The position numbers were made by a program, and so were the translations under genes. A DNA stretch of 64,000 nt. It comes from Symsagittifera roscoffensis (Eukaryota; Xenacoelomorpha; Acoela; Convolutidae). The first letter of the stretch is position 1. Every line of letters starts with the position of its first letter. The stretch covers positions 4,156,001 to 4,220,000 of the forward strand of contig NC_087068.1 in the NCBI RefSeq assembly GCF_963678635.1, in the 5' to 3' direction. The notes beneath the pieces are model-generated. The model was not told where the DNA came from and did not search any database. It saw only the letters and a program-made list of their open reading frames with translations. Of the stretch, positions 27,810-39,377 are shown piece by piece.

Positions 27810-28730
27810 TGTGACATTCGACCAGAATGGCCAAAATGCAATTTATGCAGACTTCGAATTTTTAGCAGTAAGCCTTCCGAGTTGATGATTTCGAAGGATT
27901 AACGACGTTATTCGGATGATTGGCAGAACGGTGAAGGTCAGGATATTCCCGTATTTTAAAATTTTAAATTTTCGAAGAGATGACGTAACATTTCTGAGAA
28001 ACGTCAGAAACGGCCATTTTAGAAAAAGAACTAAGAAAAACAGAACAACTTTATCTGTGATTGCGAACAGAACGAAAATCGAGATTAAAGAAAAACGACA
28101 ACGAACTACAATAGCAGAGAACGTTCCAAGTTGCAACTATTGTGCTGCTACAATAGTTGCAAGGCCGTTGCCGACAACGGTGAAGGGTGAGAACCAGCCT
28201 TCCGGATTGGTGTGAAGTTGAACTTAAGGAGCTTGATTCACTGGATTCAAGAATCCGGAAGGGTTTCGGGACTGGAACTTTTAGCCTTTTATATAAACTT
28301 TTAGCTTCTTGTCATGTCCTGAATTGAATTTAATTAACAACTGGATTCATTTTGATAAGGATGAGAAGCTAGGAGTGGGGGAAAGGGTTGATCCATCTTC
28401 GATGGAGATGATGATTTTTATCTACTGAACAAAAACAATAGTAATATAATAAGTAGTAGCCCTGTTTTTAGGAGTGACCTCGTGGTCTGGGGATACTGAG
28501 ACCCAGCCATGAGCTCACTAATTTTGCATGTAATTCAGTTAATTTGAGCGTTCTGGTCGAAGCCGGAGAGCAGTAACGTTTTTGTCGACCCGATGTAAGA
28601 AAGACCCCCGAAAAGTACTGGCTTGGTAGAGACGGTGAAAAACATGCAAAGCTCTGTTTAGACGCTAGCCAGTCGTCTTAAGACTTAGTTTTGTTATCCG
28701 TCGATATGTATCTTCCGGGCGAATGTTACA
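27810..28730 (+). repeat. 3' LTR (921 bp)
   Basis: Same length and ends as 4329-5249. I counted six substitutions between the two, for instance near the LTR starts (4351 versus 27832). TATA-like box at 28290-28297. The right flank starts TTATTATATT. Confidence 0.95.
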
Positions 28731-28870
28731 TTATTATATTACTATTGTTTTGTTCAGTAGATAAAAATCATCATCTCTATCGAAGATGGATCAACCCTTT
28801 TCCCCCAACTCCTAGCTTCTCATCGTCGTGAAATGAATTCAGATGTTAAATAAACTCAATTCAAGACAAA
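28731..28870 (-). repeat. Remainder of the older reverse-oriented LTR
   Basis: The sequence right of the element is the reverse complement of LTR interior (equivalent to 4968 down to about 4850). It continues the LTR fragment that ends at 4328. Similarity is high to about 28822 and fades by about 28870, before the promoter region of the next gene. Confidence 0.8.
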
Positions 28871-28994
28871 TTTGGCCCGGTTTGAAGTTTCAATTTGAAG
28901 TTGTGGTATGTTAGTGATTTTGTATGAAGGTTGCTCCTTTAGAACTTGAGCATACACACCCCACCATTATAGTAAACTCAGTGTTGGGAGCTAT

Positions 28995-29056
28995 ACTTAT
29001 TTTATTAAAAAGCTGGGGGTATAATACTTATTGTATTGAAAGGCTGGGGGTATAAT
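28995..29056 (+). repeat. 31-bp direct repeat (two copies) upstream of SNRNP27
   Basis: Two adjacent 31-base copies, each ending GGCTGGGGGTATAAT or close to it. The copies differ at a few positions. They end about 125 bases before the start codon and could be part of the promoter; otherwise 28871-29182 shows nothing recognisable. Confidence 0.7.
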
Positions 29057-29182
29057 GTGTTAGAACCATTTTTTGTATCGCAATTGGCGAAATGACCAGC
29101 TTTGTTTCTGTTAAAGATTGCTGTCGATTTGTAATAAATCGTGGAAAATATTTCAAACATTGGAACTCCAGTTTTCAGAAAA

Positions 29183-30070
29183 ATGCCTCGCTCGAGGTCA
29201 CGATCTCCTGCCAGAAATAGGCACCGTCATCGTTCGAAGTCGCCTGATCACCGCAGTGACCGATCAAACCGAGACCGGCATGACCGTGGACAAAGGGATC
29301 GAAGTCGTTCTCCTCGAAGGAGATCGAAGTCACCAAATGCACCCAACCGGCCAGCAAGAAAAGAAGCGTTCAGAGGACCGGATTTGCAAAGTGAGTTGGA
29401 AAAACGAAACTTATCTGCTCCAATTGTAAGGTTTTTTCCATGACATTTTAAAATTCCGATTATTGATATGAAATAATAGTAATAATTTCTAGGAATTGGT
29501 TTCTAACCACAAAGTTAGCAAAAATGTCGTTGCTGTGGACGAGTTGTCTGAAGCAGACAAAGAAATGATGAAAACAATGGGTTTCTGTGCGTTTGATACG
29601 ACAAAAAATGCTCAAACAGAAGAAGCAGATAACCAGGTACCATTTCAGACTACACATTTAATTCATGAAAATTGATTCTGACAGTTGTGAGAAAATTTCA
29701 GGATGTATTTAGAGTAGTCGCTGGTTCTGATCACAGTTACTTTGACAAAAATTTCTAAGGTTTTTCCAATTTTTTTTCAGGCGATCTCGCGCTGGTCATA
29801 AAACTTGTTTTTTGTGCAAATTACTCTCCAAAATACAAAGTATCACTAGGCATCACCTTCAAAAGGTAAATTGCTGTACCTGATTTTTTTCTGAACTTTT
29901 TCCAAAATTTCAATTCGTTGCCACCAAAATTGGTGAGTGGACCAAAAATCCAAATAAGCGTGGGTTCCATTGCTTTTTAGAGTGCCGCTGCAATTGCGAC
30001 GAAAAGAAACTATCGACAGTACATGAACCGCAAAGGTGGCTTCAATCGGCCGTTGGATTTTGTTGCTTGA
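29183..30070 (+). CDS. SNRNP27: SNRNP27: U4/U6.U5 tri-snRNP-associated 27 kDa protein
   Basis: A spliceosomal protein of the U4/U6.U5 tri-snRNP, nuclear. Exons 29183-29425, 29493-29636 and 29981-30070 join in frame through GT..AG introns of 67 and 344 bases, giving 158 residues, close to the roughly 155 aa usual for the family. The N-terminus is an Arg/Ser domain starting MPRSRSRSP. The middle has the conserved EMMKTMGFCAFDTTK block. The C-terminus (NYRQYMNRKGGFNRPLDF) is the family signature and ends at TGA in the expected place. An acceptor-like TTTTCAG sits five bases before the ATG. The last exon lies in a tandem duplication and exists twice (also 31946-32035). Confidence 0.95.
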
Positions 30071-30794
30071 ACTCTCGTCATTTTCTTAACGACGTTGGAA
30101 AACAAGGAATGGAGACGATATGCAGATGGAAGACGTTGTTTTTCGAAGAAGTTATATCTCTTGAAGCTAGTTTATCAACTGAAAGTTTTTAGTATCAGTG
30201 ATTTGTTATGTGCAATTTTATTTTTCTAAAAATCGAATTGTTTATAAAAACAACAATGATATCCTGTTGCTATGAAAGTTGCACAGAATGGTCCGACCAC
30301 ATTGATTGAAGGACAATTTTTTAAATAATTTCTTTTAAACTAAATTCCTGTTATTACACTTGCGAAGATAGTGTTTTAGTGCGAACCCTCTTTTTTTCCA
30401 AGCTAAGTCGCAAATATTGGTGCGGCACTATTATAGTGGGGCACTTTTACAGCTTTTTGATAGCATGTATTTTGACATTTGCGACTAAATTAACACAATT
30501 GATGCATTTTTAATTCATCAAAAGAAACGAAAAAAAACTATTTGTTTCAAACAACATCAGAATAATAAAAACTCAACTTTTCTTGTAATTTTTTGAAATG
30601 CATAATTTATACATAATGTGGCTTTATGTTTTGCGATTTGTTACATGCAAAGTTAGTATGGATGCCTCCAGCTTGTTATATTCCAAATTATTAATCACAA
30701 AATTGAGTCTATATGTATTTGGCGGTGAATCGCATTGGCAATTTGTTAGCATATGTAGCTGCTTTATTCGTGACTAGTGTTTGTCGGTTGTTAA

Positions 30795-30986
30795 GCTTGA
30801 GTGGCTGAGGGGATAGTGCTGGAGACTCAAAATCTCTTGATTGCAGTAGGTCACAGATTCGAATCCTACACGTAGCCGAGATTTTGCTGATTGGAGGCTT
30901 AATTATACTTTTTTATATATAACTTGATAGAGCTGCTTTTTGGTCGTGTTCTCGCAAGTGTTTGCGAGCGAAGCTTCGCCTCTGTG
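30795..30986 (+). repeat. SINE-like element, tRNA-Leu-like head (copy in duplication unit 1)
   Basis: The head has an A-box-like TGGCTGAGGGG and a B-box-like GATTCGAATCC, with a CTCAAAA anticodon-loop-like segment (CAA). The T-arm-like stem GTAGG/CCTAC is interrupted by extra bases, so it is unlikely to be a functional tRNA. The tail (CTGCTTTTTGGTCGTG to GCTTCGCCTCTGTG) is shared with 37708-37890 and 42541-42573. Confidence 0.7.
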
Positions 30987-31382
30987 TTAATCCTGTACAG
31001 GGCGCTGGAGTTCGTTTAGAGAGACAATATAACAGCTTAACCAAAGTGTATATCTCAGGAGAGTTCATTTGAGAGTTCATTTTCAAGTGATTATTATCGT
31101 TTCAATTGTAAACTTCGTTTCAATAAGTCTGAAAAACGGAAAAACTTTAGGCCCAATTTTCTCGACATTGATTTTTTGGGAATCTGAATGACGACCAATA
31201 AGGTTTTCTAAAGACCTGACTTGCGAGTTTTCTTTGCGACTTGCGAATTTTCTTTGAGGTAGCTAAAAATGGGGCGAAAAAGTAGCTTTTCCTTTTTTCC
31301 ACTCCGTAATTTAAGTGACATGGTCGGAACAATTAAATTATTACCTGAATTGAGTCTCATTGCATCAAAGTTTCAGATCAAA

Positions 31383-31646
31383 ATGGATAGCTTTCAGTTT
31401 CAGCAAAACCAAAATAACGGAGGTTTCCAGCCAAATATGCAAAATATTCAAGGCTTCAACTCATTACCGCCTTTTCCACAGCAGGTCAATAATCCTCCGC
31501 CACCATTTCAACCAATTATGTCTAATCCGCCCTTTGCACCCACGATGACAACGAATGGAACACACGCGAGTGCAATGGTTGGACTACCTTCTCAAGTGGT
31601 CACACCAACTCCTCAAAACGGGCAAGCCCCTCTTGTCATGGACGAT
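31383..31646 (+). CDS. Duplicate first coding exon of the chromatin-like gene
   Basis: The exon starts at ATG 31383 and ends before GTAAGT at 31647. It encodes 88 residues rich in Gln, Asn, Pro and Phe. It is identical in layout to 33350-33613. If both promoters work, transcripts could start from either; the upstream version could splice to 34196 by skipping the second copy. An acceptor-like GTTTCAG ends at 31376, six bases before the ATG. An in-frame ATG further upstream (31269) exists but lies before this acceptor. Confidence 0.7.
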
Positions 31647-31945
31647 GTAAGTTGTCACAGCTAATTGTAATTTTAAGAAGCATATTCTATCGTAGCTATT
31701 ACGAGTAATGAACGTAGCGAAGACTCTTATGTAGGTCTTGGTGATTTTTTCATGAACAAAATCTTCAAACTTGTTTTTTGTGCAAATTACTCTCCAAAAT
31801 ACAAAGTATCACTAGGCATCACCTTCAAAAGGTAAATTGCTGTACCTGATTTTTTCTGAACTTTTTCCAAAATTTCAAGTCGTTGCCACCAAAATTGGTG
31901 AGTGGACCAAAAATCCAAATAAGCGTGGGTTCCATTGCTTTTTAG

Positions 31946-32035
31946 AGTGCCGCTGCAATTGCGACGAAAAGAAACTATCGACAGTACATGAACCGCAAAG
32001 GTGGCTTTAATCGGCCGTTGGATTTTGTTGCTTGA
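31946..32035 (+). pseudogene. Duplicate last exon of SNRNP27
   Basis: Second copy of the 90-base terminal exon with its acceptor, produced by the tandem duplication. It encodes the same 29 residues and stop. It could act as an alternative, redundant terminal exon if transcription passes the first copy; it has no first or second exon of its own. Confidence 0.85.
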
Positions 32036-32760
32036 ACTCTCGTCATTTTCTTAACGACGTTGGAAAACAAGGAATGGAGACGATATGCAGATGGAAGACG
32101 TTGTTTTTCGAAGAAGTTATATCTCTTGAAGCTAGTTTATCAGCTGAAAGTTTTTAGTATCAGTGATTTGTTATGTGCAATTTTATTTTTCTAAAAATCG
32201 AATTGTTTATAAAAACAACAATGATATCCGGTTGCTATGAAAGTTGCACAGAATGGTCCGACCACATTGATTGAAGGACAATTTTTTAAATAATTTCTTT
32301 TAAACTAAATTCCTGTTATTACACTTGCGAAGATAGTGTTTTAGTGCGAACCCTCTTTTTTTCCAAGCTAAGTCGCAAATATTGGTGCGGCACTATTATA
32401 GTGGGGCACTTTTACAGCTTTTTGATAGCATGTATTTTGACATTTGCGACTAAATTAACACAATTGATGCATTTTTAATTCATCAAAAGAAACGAAAAAA
32501 AAAACTATTTGTTTCAAACAACATCAGAATAATAAAAACTCAACTTTTCTTGTAATTTTTTGAAATGCATAATTTATACATAATGTGGCTTTATGTTTTG
32601 CGATTTGTTACATGCAAAGTTAGTATGGATGCCTTCAGCTTGTTATATTCCAAATAATTAATCACAAAATTGAGTCTATATGTATTTGGCGGTGAATCGC
32701 ATTGGCAATTTGTTAGCATATGTAGCTGCTTTATTCGTGACTAGTGTTTGTCGGTTGTTA

Positions 32761-32953
32761 AGCTTGAGTGGCTGAGAGGATAGTGCTGGAGACTCAAAAT
32801 CTCTTGATTGCAGTAGGTCACAGATTCGAATCCTACACGTAGCCGAGATTTTGCTGATTGGAGGCTTAATTATACTTTTTTATATATAACTTGATAGAGC
32901 TGCTTTTTGGTCGTGTTCTCGCAAGTGTTTGCGAGCGAAGCTTCGCCTCTGTG
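32761..32953 (+). repeat. SINE-like element, tRNA-Leu-like head (copy in duplication unit 2)
   Basis: Carried along by the 1.97-kb duplication and nearly identical to 30795-30986; GAGG versus GAGA near the A box is one difference. Confidence 0.7.
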
Positions 32954-33349
32954 TTAATCCTGTACAGGGCGCTGGAGTTCGTTTAGAGAGACAATATAAC
33001 AGCTTAACCAAAGTGTATATCTCAGGAGAGTTCATTTGAGAGTTCATTTTCAAGTGATTATTATCGTTTCAATTGTAAACTTCGTTTCAATAAGTCTGAA
33101 AAACGGAAAAACTTTAGGCCCAATTTTCTCGACATTGATTTTTTGGGAATCTGAATGACGACCAATAAGGTTTTCTAAAGATCTGACTTGCGAGTTTTCT
33201 TTGCGACTTGCGAATTTTCTTTGAGGTAGCTAAAAATGGGGCGAAAAAGTAGCTTTTCCATTTTTCCACTCCGTAATTTAAGTGACATGGTCGGAACAAT
33301 TAAATTATTACCTGAATTGAGTCTCATTGCATCAAAGTTTCAGATCAAA

Positions 33350-36300
33350 ATGGATAGCTTTCAGTTTCAGCAAAACCAAAATAACGGAGGTTTCCAGCCA
33401 AATATGCAAAATATTCAAGGCTTCAACTCATTACCGCCTTTTCCACAGCAGGTCAATAATCCTCCGCCACCATTTCAACCAATTATGTCTAATCCGCCCT
33501 TTGCACCCACGATGACAACGAATGGAACACACGCGAGTGCAATGGTTGGACTACCTTCTCAAGTGGTCACACCAACTCCTCAAAACGGGCAAGCCCCTCT
33601 TGTCATGGACGATGTAAGTTGTCACAGCTAATTGTAATTTTAAGAAGCATATTCTATCGTAGCTATTACGAGTAATGAACGTAGCGAAGACTCTTATGTA
33701 GGTCTTGGTGATTTTTTCATGAACAAAATCTTCAAACTTGTTCACGCTCAATTTTGATTTTCTTTACGGTTGGCTTTTGATTTCTTTTTAAGTTCAGTTA
33801 ATTTCCATTGTTAAAAGAGGCAAGCTCCAATTTAGAACAGCAGAAGTTTAAAGGTCGCGAAAAACCTGATTGATTTCTAGATTCGAATGTCCAGATTTCC
33901 CACCTGAATTAAAGATTTACCTATTGATTCAGTTTTCTCAAGTTGGTTTAATTTTATCAAAAGAAGTCTCAAGCATAAACTGTTCTTGAAATTCAAAGAG
34001 CTTTAATTCGAAATTTGATTTTTTTCATAAACAAGTCAGTTTTTATTGTTTCCTTGCGTTCATTATTGTTTCCAACTGTCAGTTGGGTATGTTTTTTAAA
34101 TTTTAAATGAGCGTTTTCTTGTTAATTCATGGATCATTTACGAAATTTGGCGAAAAGGAAAGCTTGATCAGCTGTTTGAGTTATTTCTTTTTAAGGGCGA
34201 CGTGCAAGAAGTTATCGATGACAGGGAAGTAGCTCCTGTGAAAGCATTCTACAATGAAGCATCTGTACTGAAGTATAAACAGGAAGTCGATGATTCAACA
34301 GAGGCCCCCGCGCCTACTCACATCCATCCAGAAACTAATATCAGTGAACCCTGTGTTGACGACCAAGGAGATGTTCCGATGGTGTCAAATGTTGAGGCAA
34401 TTGATGAGTCAGAGGAGCCGGTAGTCAATGAAATCTGCGACGAAGATCCCCCTGTTGAAAAGGAAATAGAACGAGAGGAGTCATTAGCTGAAGAGGAGAA
34501 TGTCGGCCAGGTATCTATGGTTGAAAAAGCACCCGAAGAAGACGAGGAACTTGTGAGTGATGAACAGACTGCTGAATTGATTGAAGAAGAGGAAAAGGAA
34601 GCTGAACAAATTGAAGACGATAATGAGCAGAAAATTGACGAAGTTGAAATAGAAGAGAATGAGGATTTTGCTCCTGATGAGGCCGACAATGTTGAAGAAA
34701 ATAAAGTCACCGATGAAGAAAAAGAGGTTGAAGAGAAAGAAATTGAACCAGCAGAGGCGGTGTTATGCGGGGAGTCAGGTTAGTGAAAAGATTGTCCAAG
34801 GCTCTATAATGACAACATTTTAAAGTTTCTGGCATCATAAGGTAATTTTCATCATGCAGAGCCTTTCAGAGTTGCAGTTATATTTAGACACTGTTAATTC
34901 AGTTCGTTCAACTTTGATTTAAGGTGAAGCTACTGTCGAAACTGCAGAGAACGTGTCTGAAGAGATTACTACAGAGAAGACAGATGGAGAAGTGACGTCA
35001 GCTGATGATGACACAGTTGAGACGTCAGAGGAAGCAGCAGCGGACCAAGAGGCGAAAGAGGAAGTAGCAATAAAGAAGTCGTCGCCCAAACCGACCAAGA
35101 AGAAGGAGACTAAAGCAGCAGTCCCTTCGCCCCCTCAGAACACATCAGGGAGACCCCAGAGGCAGAGAACGGTAGTGAAACCCACCGACTTCTCGCCCGC
35201 CCCGGTCACTCCACAAAAGGTACTTACGATATATTAGTTGCCAAGTTAATGTTAATTATAAACGAACTTGGGACGTCGTCAAAAGGTACTTTTCGCCAAT
35301 TCACTATCTTTTGGGGTGAAGTATTTTAGTTCAATTATACGGTTTGATCGAATATCCGAGTTCGAAAGTTTTTGGTTGAGTTCTTTGAAAAATGAGCGCT
35401 TAGGAATTGGTTCCTGTTTCCAAATACTTTTATTTTATTTTGGAGGGCATATTTCTCTCCTTTGAAAATTGAATGTTAAAAAAACGTTTTTGGTGTTTCT
35501 CTGTGCGTTCAATAACACTTATGAGACTGAATTTTTATTGTTTCTATATTGAGTTCACCTCAATCTATATGCCAAATAAAATCAGCTCTCTGATTTATGG
35601 AATAAAATTGGTTACAATTTTGAGGCGCATCTCTTCTGTCGTATCCATTGTCATTTGTAATGTTTTCTAGAAATCCTCCAAATCTCCTCCACCCTCTAAA
35701 ACGAAAGCAGAGACACCTAAATCGAAATCACCCCCAAAGAAAACGGCGGCATCTCCCAAAAAGCCAACTGAAGACGACAAGGAAGAAGAAAAAGAAGAAG
35801 ATAAGGAGGAAACTACTCAAGAAACGACAACCACATCTTCCCCTAAAACAAAGTCACCCCCAACTCCGAAACAAGCGAAGTCCAAGTCTAAGAGAGGAGC
35901 CCCACCCAAGAAAGTAGAACCGGCTGAGGACGATGAAGATGGAGACGATGTGGAAGAGACGACAACTAGCTTAGAGAAGACGCCACCTGCGCAGTCGAAG
36001 AGAGGGCGGCCTAATAAAGCCGAAACTAAGAAGGTAACTTGAACATGTTTAATTTCAATTCAACTGCTCGTTTTTCTTCCAATTACTTGAAGGGTAAAAT
36101 TGTAAATCTTATACCCTTAAAAGCCACTTTGTAAATGATTTTGTCCGCGGATGTACTGCATTGATAGTGCTAGCTTCCAATTTTGAAACTTTCAAATTAG
36201 TGTCCCCTTAATTTGTTTTTTTTTTCGTTTAAGGCGCCTGCTGCGAAGAAGCGAGAGGCCAAGCCACCTCCTCCCCCGAGGGCTCAGGGCACCAGGAGAA

Positions 36301-38082
36301 GTGCACGAGTGGCTGCTCTGGACGAAGAAGAGGTAGGGACCGACTTCATTTCACTCATTTTCAGGGTTGACCGGCAAAATCTAAGTGTAAATGATCGACA
36401 GTTGTTTAATTCGAGTGGTTTTTACATTTTTTTTCCGAAAAAATGTTTTAGGAATTGTTTTCGCTCAAATTTATTCTTTTGCGGTTGGGTTGATCTTTAA
36501 TTTTCTAGGTTCAGTTTAAATTCTTTTCTTGCATGGAAGGCGAATTACGCTGTCCAATACTGATGTGCAAATAGTCTGGGCTATCAAAAATTACATATCA
36601 ACGTAATTTAGACGCTCAAAAAGGTCGTGTTGATTTTTTAAGGAAAATTCAATTGCTCACAGTCTTTTAAACTACGATCTCCAATTGCTAAAATTCAAAT
36701 GATAAAAACTTCAGTGATTTCTAGTTTCGAGAAGGGACTTAAATTTACATTTTTTCAGCGGTGTGAAGAAATTATCTTTCATTATCATATCCCAATTGGG
36801 TTTAGTTTTATTGCTCTTGCGATCAGCAAGGGTTTGCAAACACCGGGTACTAGATTTTTCCCGTAAACAACTTTGTAAACAGAACTCAGTTTTTGTAGGA
36901 ATGGTAATTTTCACGACTGCTGACATGCTCAATTTCCTGAAATTTTTAATATAGTTACCATCGTTGAGGTTAGGTAGTAATCAGGTGAAATTCAATTCAG
37001 GCAGAACTTCGTGGTATTTGTCCTTCCTAGTTTCTGTCGCTTTATTTTATGTTTTTTATATTACCTGGTATGCTTTTAAGGGCTTTTTTTCCAAAACATG
37101 GGTTTCATTCCAACCGTTTTTTTTTCGATTTAACGATTTCGGCTTATGTTATATTGGCTTAGTCATTTATATTACGTAGTTTCGAGGGAAAAATGAATTG
37201 CTATGCTTTTTGTGTTTTAGTACGGATGGGTCGTAAAAATTTTACAGCTCAACGTTTTTTCATGACTTGTTTTCGAGCCAACAGAGGTCGGCTTTTGTAG
37301 CCTTTGTTGCCGCTCGGTAATTCTTTCAGAATGCTTTTTAAGGCTGTTTATGAACAGCATCCATTACAAACATGAAATTTTTGTAGGCATATTTTTTTCG
37401 AATTTTCATCACTCTTATAGGTCGTGATGTTTTTTTTTGTTTTTTATTTCAGGAAATTCTCAAAATTTGTCACGCTCAAGTTTGATTTTTCGCGGTTTTA
37501 ATTTTGATTTTACACTTGTTTGTTGATTTCCTTTGCTTACACTTGAAAGCAGCATAGTGTTTTAGTACGAACCTTTTTTCTAACCTAACTCGCAAATAAA
37601 AGTGTTCACTTGTTTGGTGGCTTTTTTGCTATAATGACGATCTGTGGCACTGGAAATTTCATTGCATCTGTTCTCTGCTGTATTTGTGGCTTGTGTTTTG
37701 AATAATTAAGCGCCCGTGGCTTAGTGGTTAGCGAGTTAGACTCATAATCTCTACGTTGGTGATGGAATCCGAGACGTATCCGAGTTTTCACTAATTCGCG
37801 GCTTATTTCTAATTTTTCTTATTCCACTTTATAGAGATGCTTTTTGTCGTGAGCTCGCTAGTACGTGCGAAGCGAAGCTTTGCCTCTGTGAAAAATGTGT
37901 AATAAACGATTTCGAAATATTCAGAATTTTTTGTTCGAATTTCTAAGAGCTTCAACGATTTTTTTAACTCAAAACCATGAAAATTGTGAATGTTTTTTTT
38001 TCCAGCTTACTTGTTACTTTTACCTGTTCTCACACATTTAATGTTTCAGGCTCCCCAAGGAAAGAAAACGAAGCGCACCTGA
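33350..38082 (+). CDS. Acidic/Lys-Pro-rich chromatin-like protein with AT-hook-like motif (545 aa, six exons)
   Basis: Exons 33350-33613, 34196-34778, 34924-35219, 35671-36033, 36234-36332 and 38050-38082 join with consistent phases and GT..AG sites and end at TGA. The first exon is Gln/Pro/Phe-rich. The second is very acidic (long Glu runs). Later exons are Lys/Ser/Pro-rich with SKRGRPNKAE, an AT-hook-like core, and GRPQRQR and RRSARVAA basic patches. This suggests a nuclear, DNA- or histone-associated protein; I do not recognise the family. Low complexity means the boundaries rest mainly on splice phase. The first exon is duplicated upstream (31383-31646). The last intron carries a SINE-like repeat. 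Confidence 0.8.
37708..37890 (+). repeat. SINE-like element with a tRNA-Met-like head
   Basis: The head has a good A box (TGGCTTAGTGGTTAGCG) and a CTCATAA loop-like segment (CAT), and the B box is poor. The tail matches that of 30795-30986. A 40-base block upstream (37557-37596) also matches 30371-30415, so the repeated unit may be longer than a simple SINE. Located in the last intron of the chromatin-like gene. Confidence 0.65.
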
Positions 38083-39369
38083 ATCAAAAGAGAAAGAAAT
38101 GCTGTCATATAACAAAAGAGCTGTTCCATGAACTTGGATAGTTTTGAACTAACTCTGTGATTCGTATGTCGTCGTAGGTTTTTTGTCGTCCCCTGAAATT
38201 GTTGTTTAAATCTTGTTTTATTGAAATGCCCAAGGCATTCTAATCAACTTATGGCTTAATCTATTTACTGTTATAATTTTCCACTGCTCGTCTGTAAAAG
38301 TTCTCAATTTTGATTGCCTAAGCCTTCAAAGTTCAATTTTCGAAGTTATGTAGCGTAAAATTGAGAGTTTTGCTGCAAATTGTTATTCTGATTTCAAATG
38401 TTCTATTTGTCCAATGATAGTCTGGTAAGTTCATTTTGTTTTAACCAATAGCATATTTTATTTGGTCTACAGTTCGTAGAATTTGAGTTTTTATTCTTGG
38501 CTTATTTTTTAAAAAATCTTCGTTCAGATTGAAGCTATGTTACTTTAAACAGCTCTTTAAGTGTCAAAAACTTTTGAGCCTGTGAAATATTTAAATTAGT
38601 CGATTCAAGTTTTCTAATCTGTTTATTGTAGTTTTGACCTCTCTTGGCCATGTGATCATTAGATTTGACTCAAGTCTGTTGCATCGATAGGACTAATAGA
38701 TGTAAAAGAAAATAAATAGCAGATTTATTTTTTATTTCATGAGCGCATGGTCATTTCAAAATTTATGTCTTTTGAGAAGTGAATACTTACTTTGCGTACG
38801 ACATAATTAATTATTCAGCCTTTGGTCGTTATTGTGTCTATTAAATTCTTCTTGGGAAGTTTCCAAGTCCTACTTTGAATCCAAATCTAACATCTTAACT
38901 ACAGGAGACTGTTTCTTTTTATATTCAAAGTTCTAGTTTCTAGTGCTGTGTATTGTAAATGACATCTGTTTTGTTTTCTAAGTTTTCACCCTGTTCACAT
39001 AACAAAAGTGTATTCGACTATGTTTTATAAATGCAGTAGTTCTTATTCGTATTAAACTTTAATTCATGTTTTAATTTTGAAAGTTTTTAAGTGAAACTAA
39101 TTGTCTGAAAACTGAAAAGTTTCTAACTTTGCTCGCACTCATTTCTCAAGGTAAATGAACGATCACTTATGTTGGTTGTTTGATTTTGTTTTAATTTTTG
39201 CTCTGAACTTCATCGAATAGGGGAATGAACTATGGCGTAGGATCCGGTTTTCCTCACGATTTTTTACTGACTCGAAAGAAGTTAGCACAGGGTCAATTGT
39301 GGTATCATATTACTGCAGTTTGATGATTTATTTGGCTATTAGTGTTACTGAGTCTTGCAGTTTTGAACT
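38083..39369 (+). other. AT-rich intergenic stretch
   Basis: It probably begins with the 3' UTR of the chromatin-like gene. Only T/A-rich sequence without a credible gene or repeat was seen. Confidence 0.5.
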
Positions 39370-39377
39370 AGTTCAGT

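Larger units (their letters stand above)
4329..28730 (+). mobile_element. Giant Ty3/gypsy-type LTR retrotransposon with macro-like and SGNH domains (24.4 kb)
   Basis: Two 921-base LTRs (4329-5249 and 27810-28730) have TG...CA ends with 11-base imperfect inverted termini. I counted six mismatches between them, so the insertion is recent. Between them lie a candidate primer-binding site, a 3-kb leader, Gag, retropepsin, RT-RNase H, integrase, a macro-like domain, an SGNH hydrolase protein, a second SGNH-like protein with a long unknown region, and a polypurine-tract-like site. The order PR-RT-RH-IN and the YVDD, HHCC, DDE and GPF motifs place it in the Ty3/gypsy group. A 3-base TTA is the only duplicate I see at both flanks. 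This copy has three in-frame TGA codons and one 10-base duplication, so it may be defective. No envelope-like protein was recognised. Confidence 0.93.
29801..31766 (+). repeat. Tandem duplication, copy 1 (1966 bp)
   Basis: It matches 31767-33733 with only a handful of differences. It carries the last exon of SNRNP27, its 3' region, a SINE-like repeat and the first exon of the next gene. The junctions share the nine bases AAACTTGTT (29801, 31767 and 33734). Confidence 0.95.
31767..33733 (+). repeat. Tandem duplication, copy 2 (1967 bp)
   Basis: Second copy of 29801-31766. Differences include single-base changes and homopolymer length changes. Followed by a third occurrence of the nine-base joint sequence, consistent with microhomology-mediated duplication, or with an assembly artefact. 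Confidence 0.95.

Noticed and set aside
30795-30880. A functional tRNA-Leu gene
   Set aside because: The T arm is interrupted, the acceptor stem does not pair, and the segment is followed by a repeated SINE-like tail.
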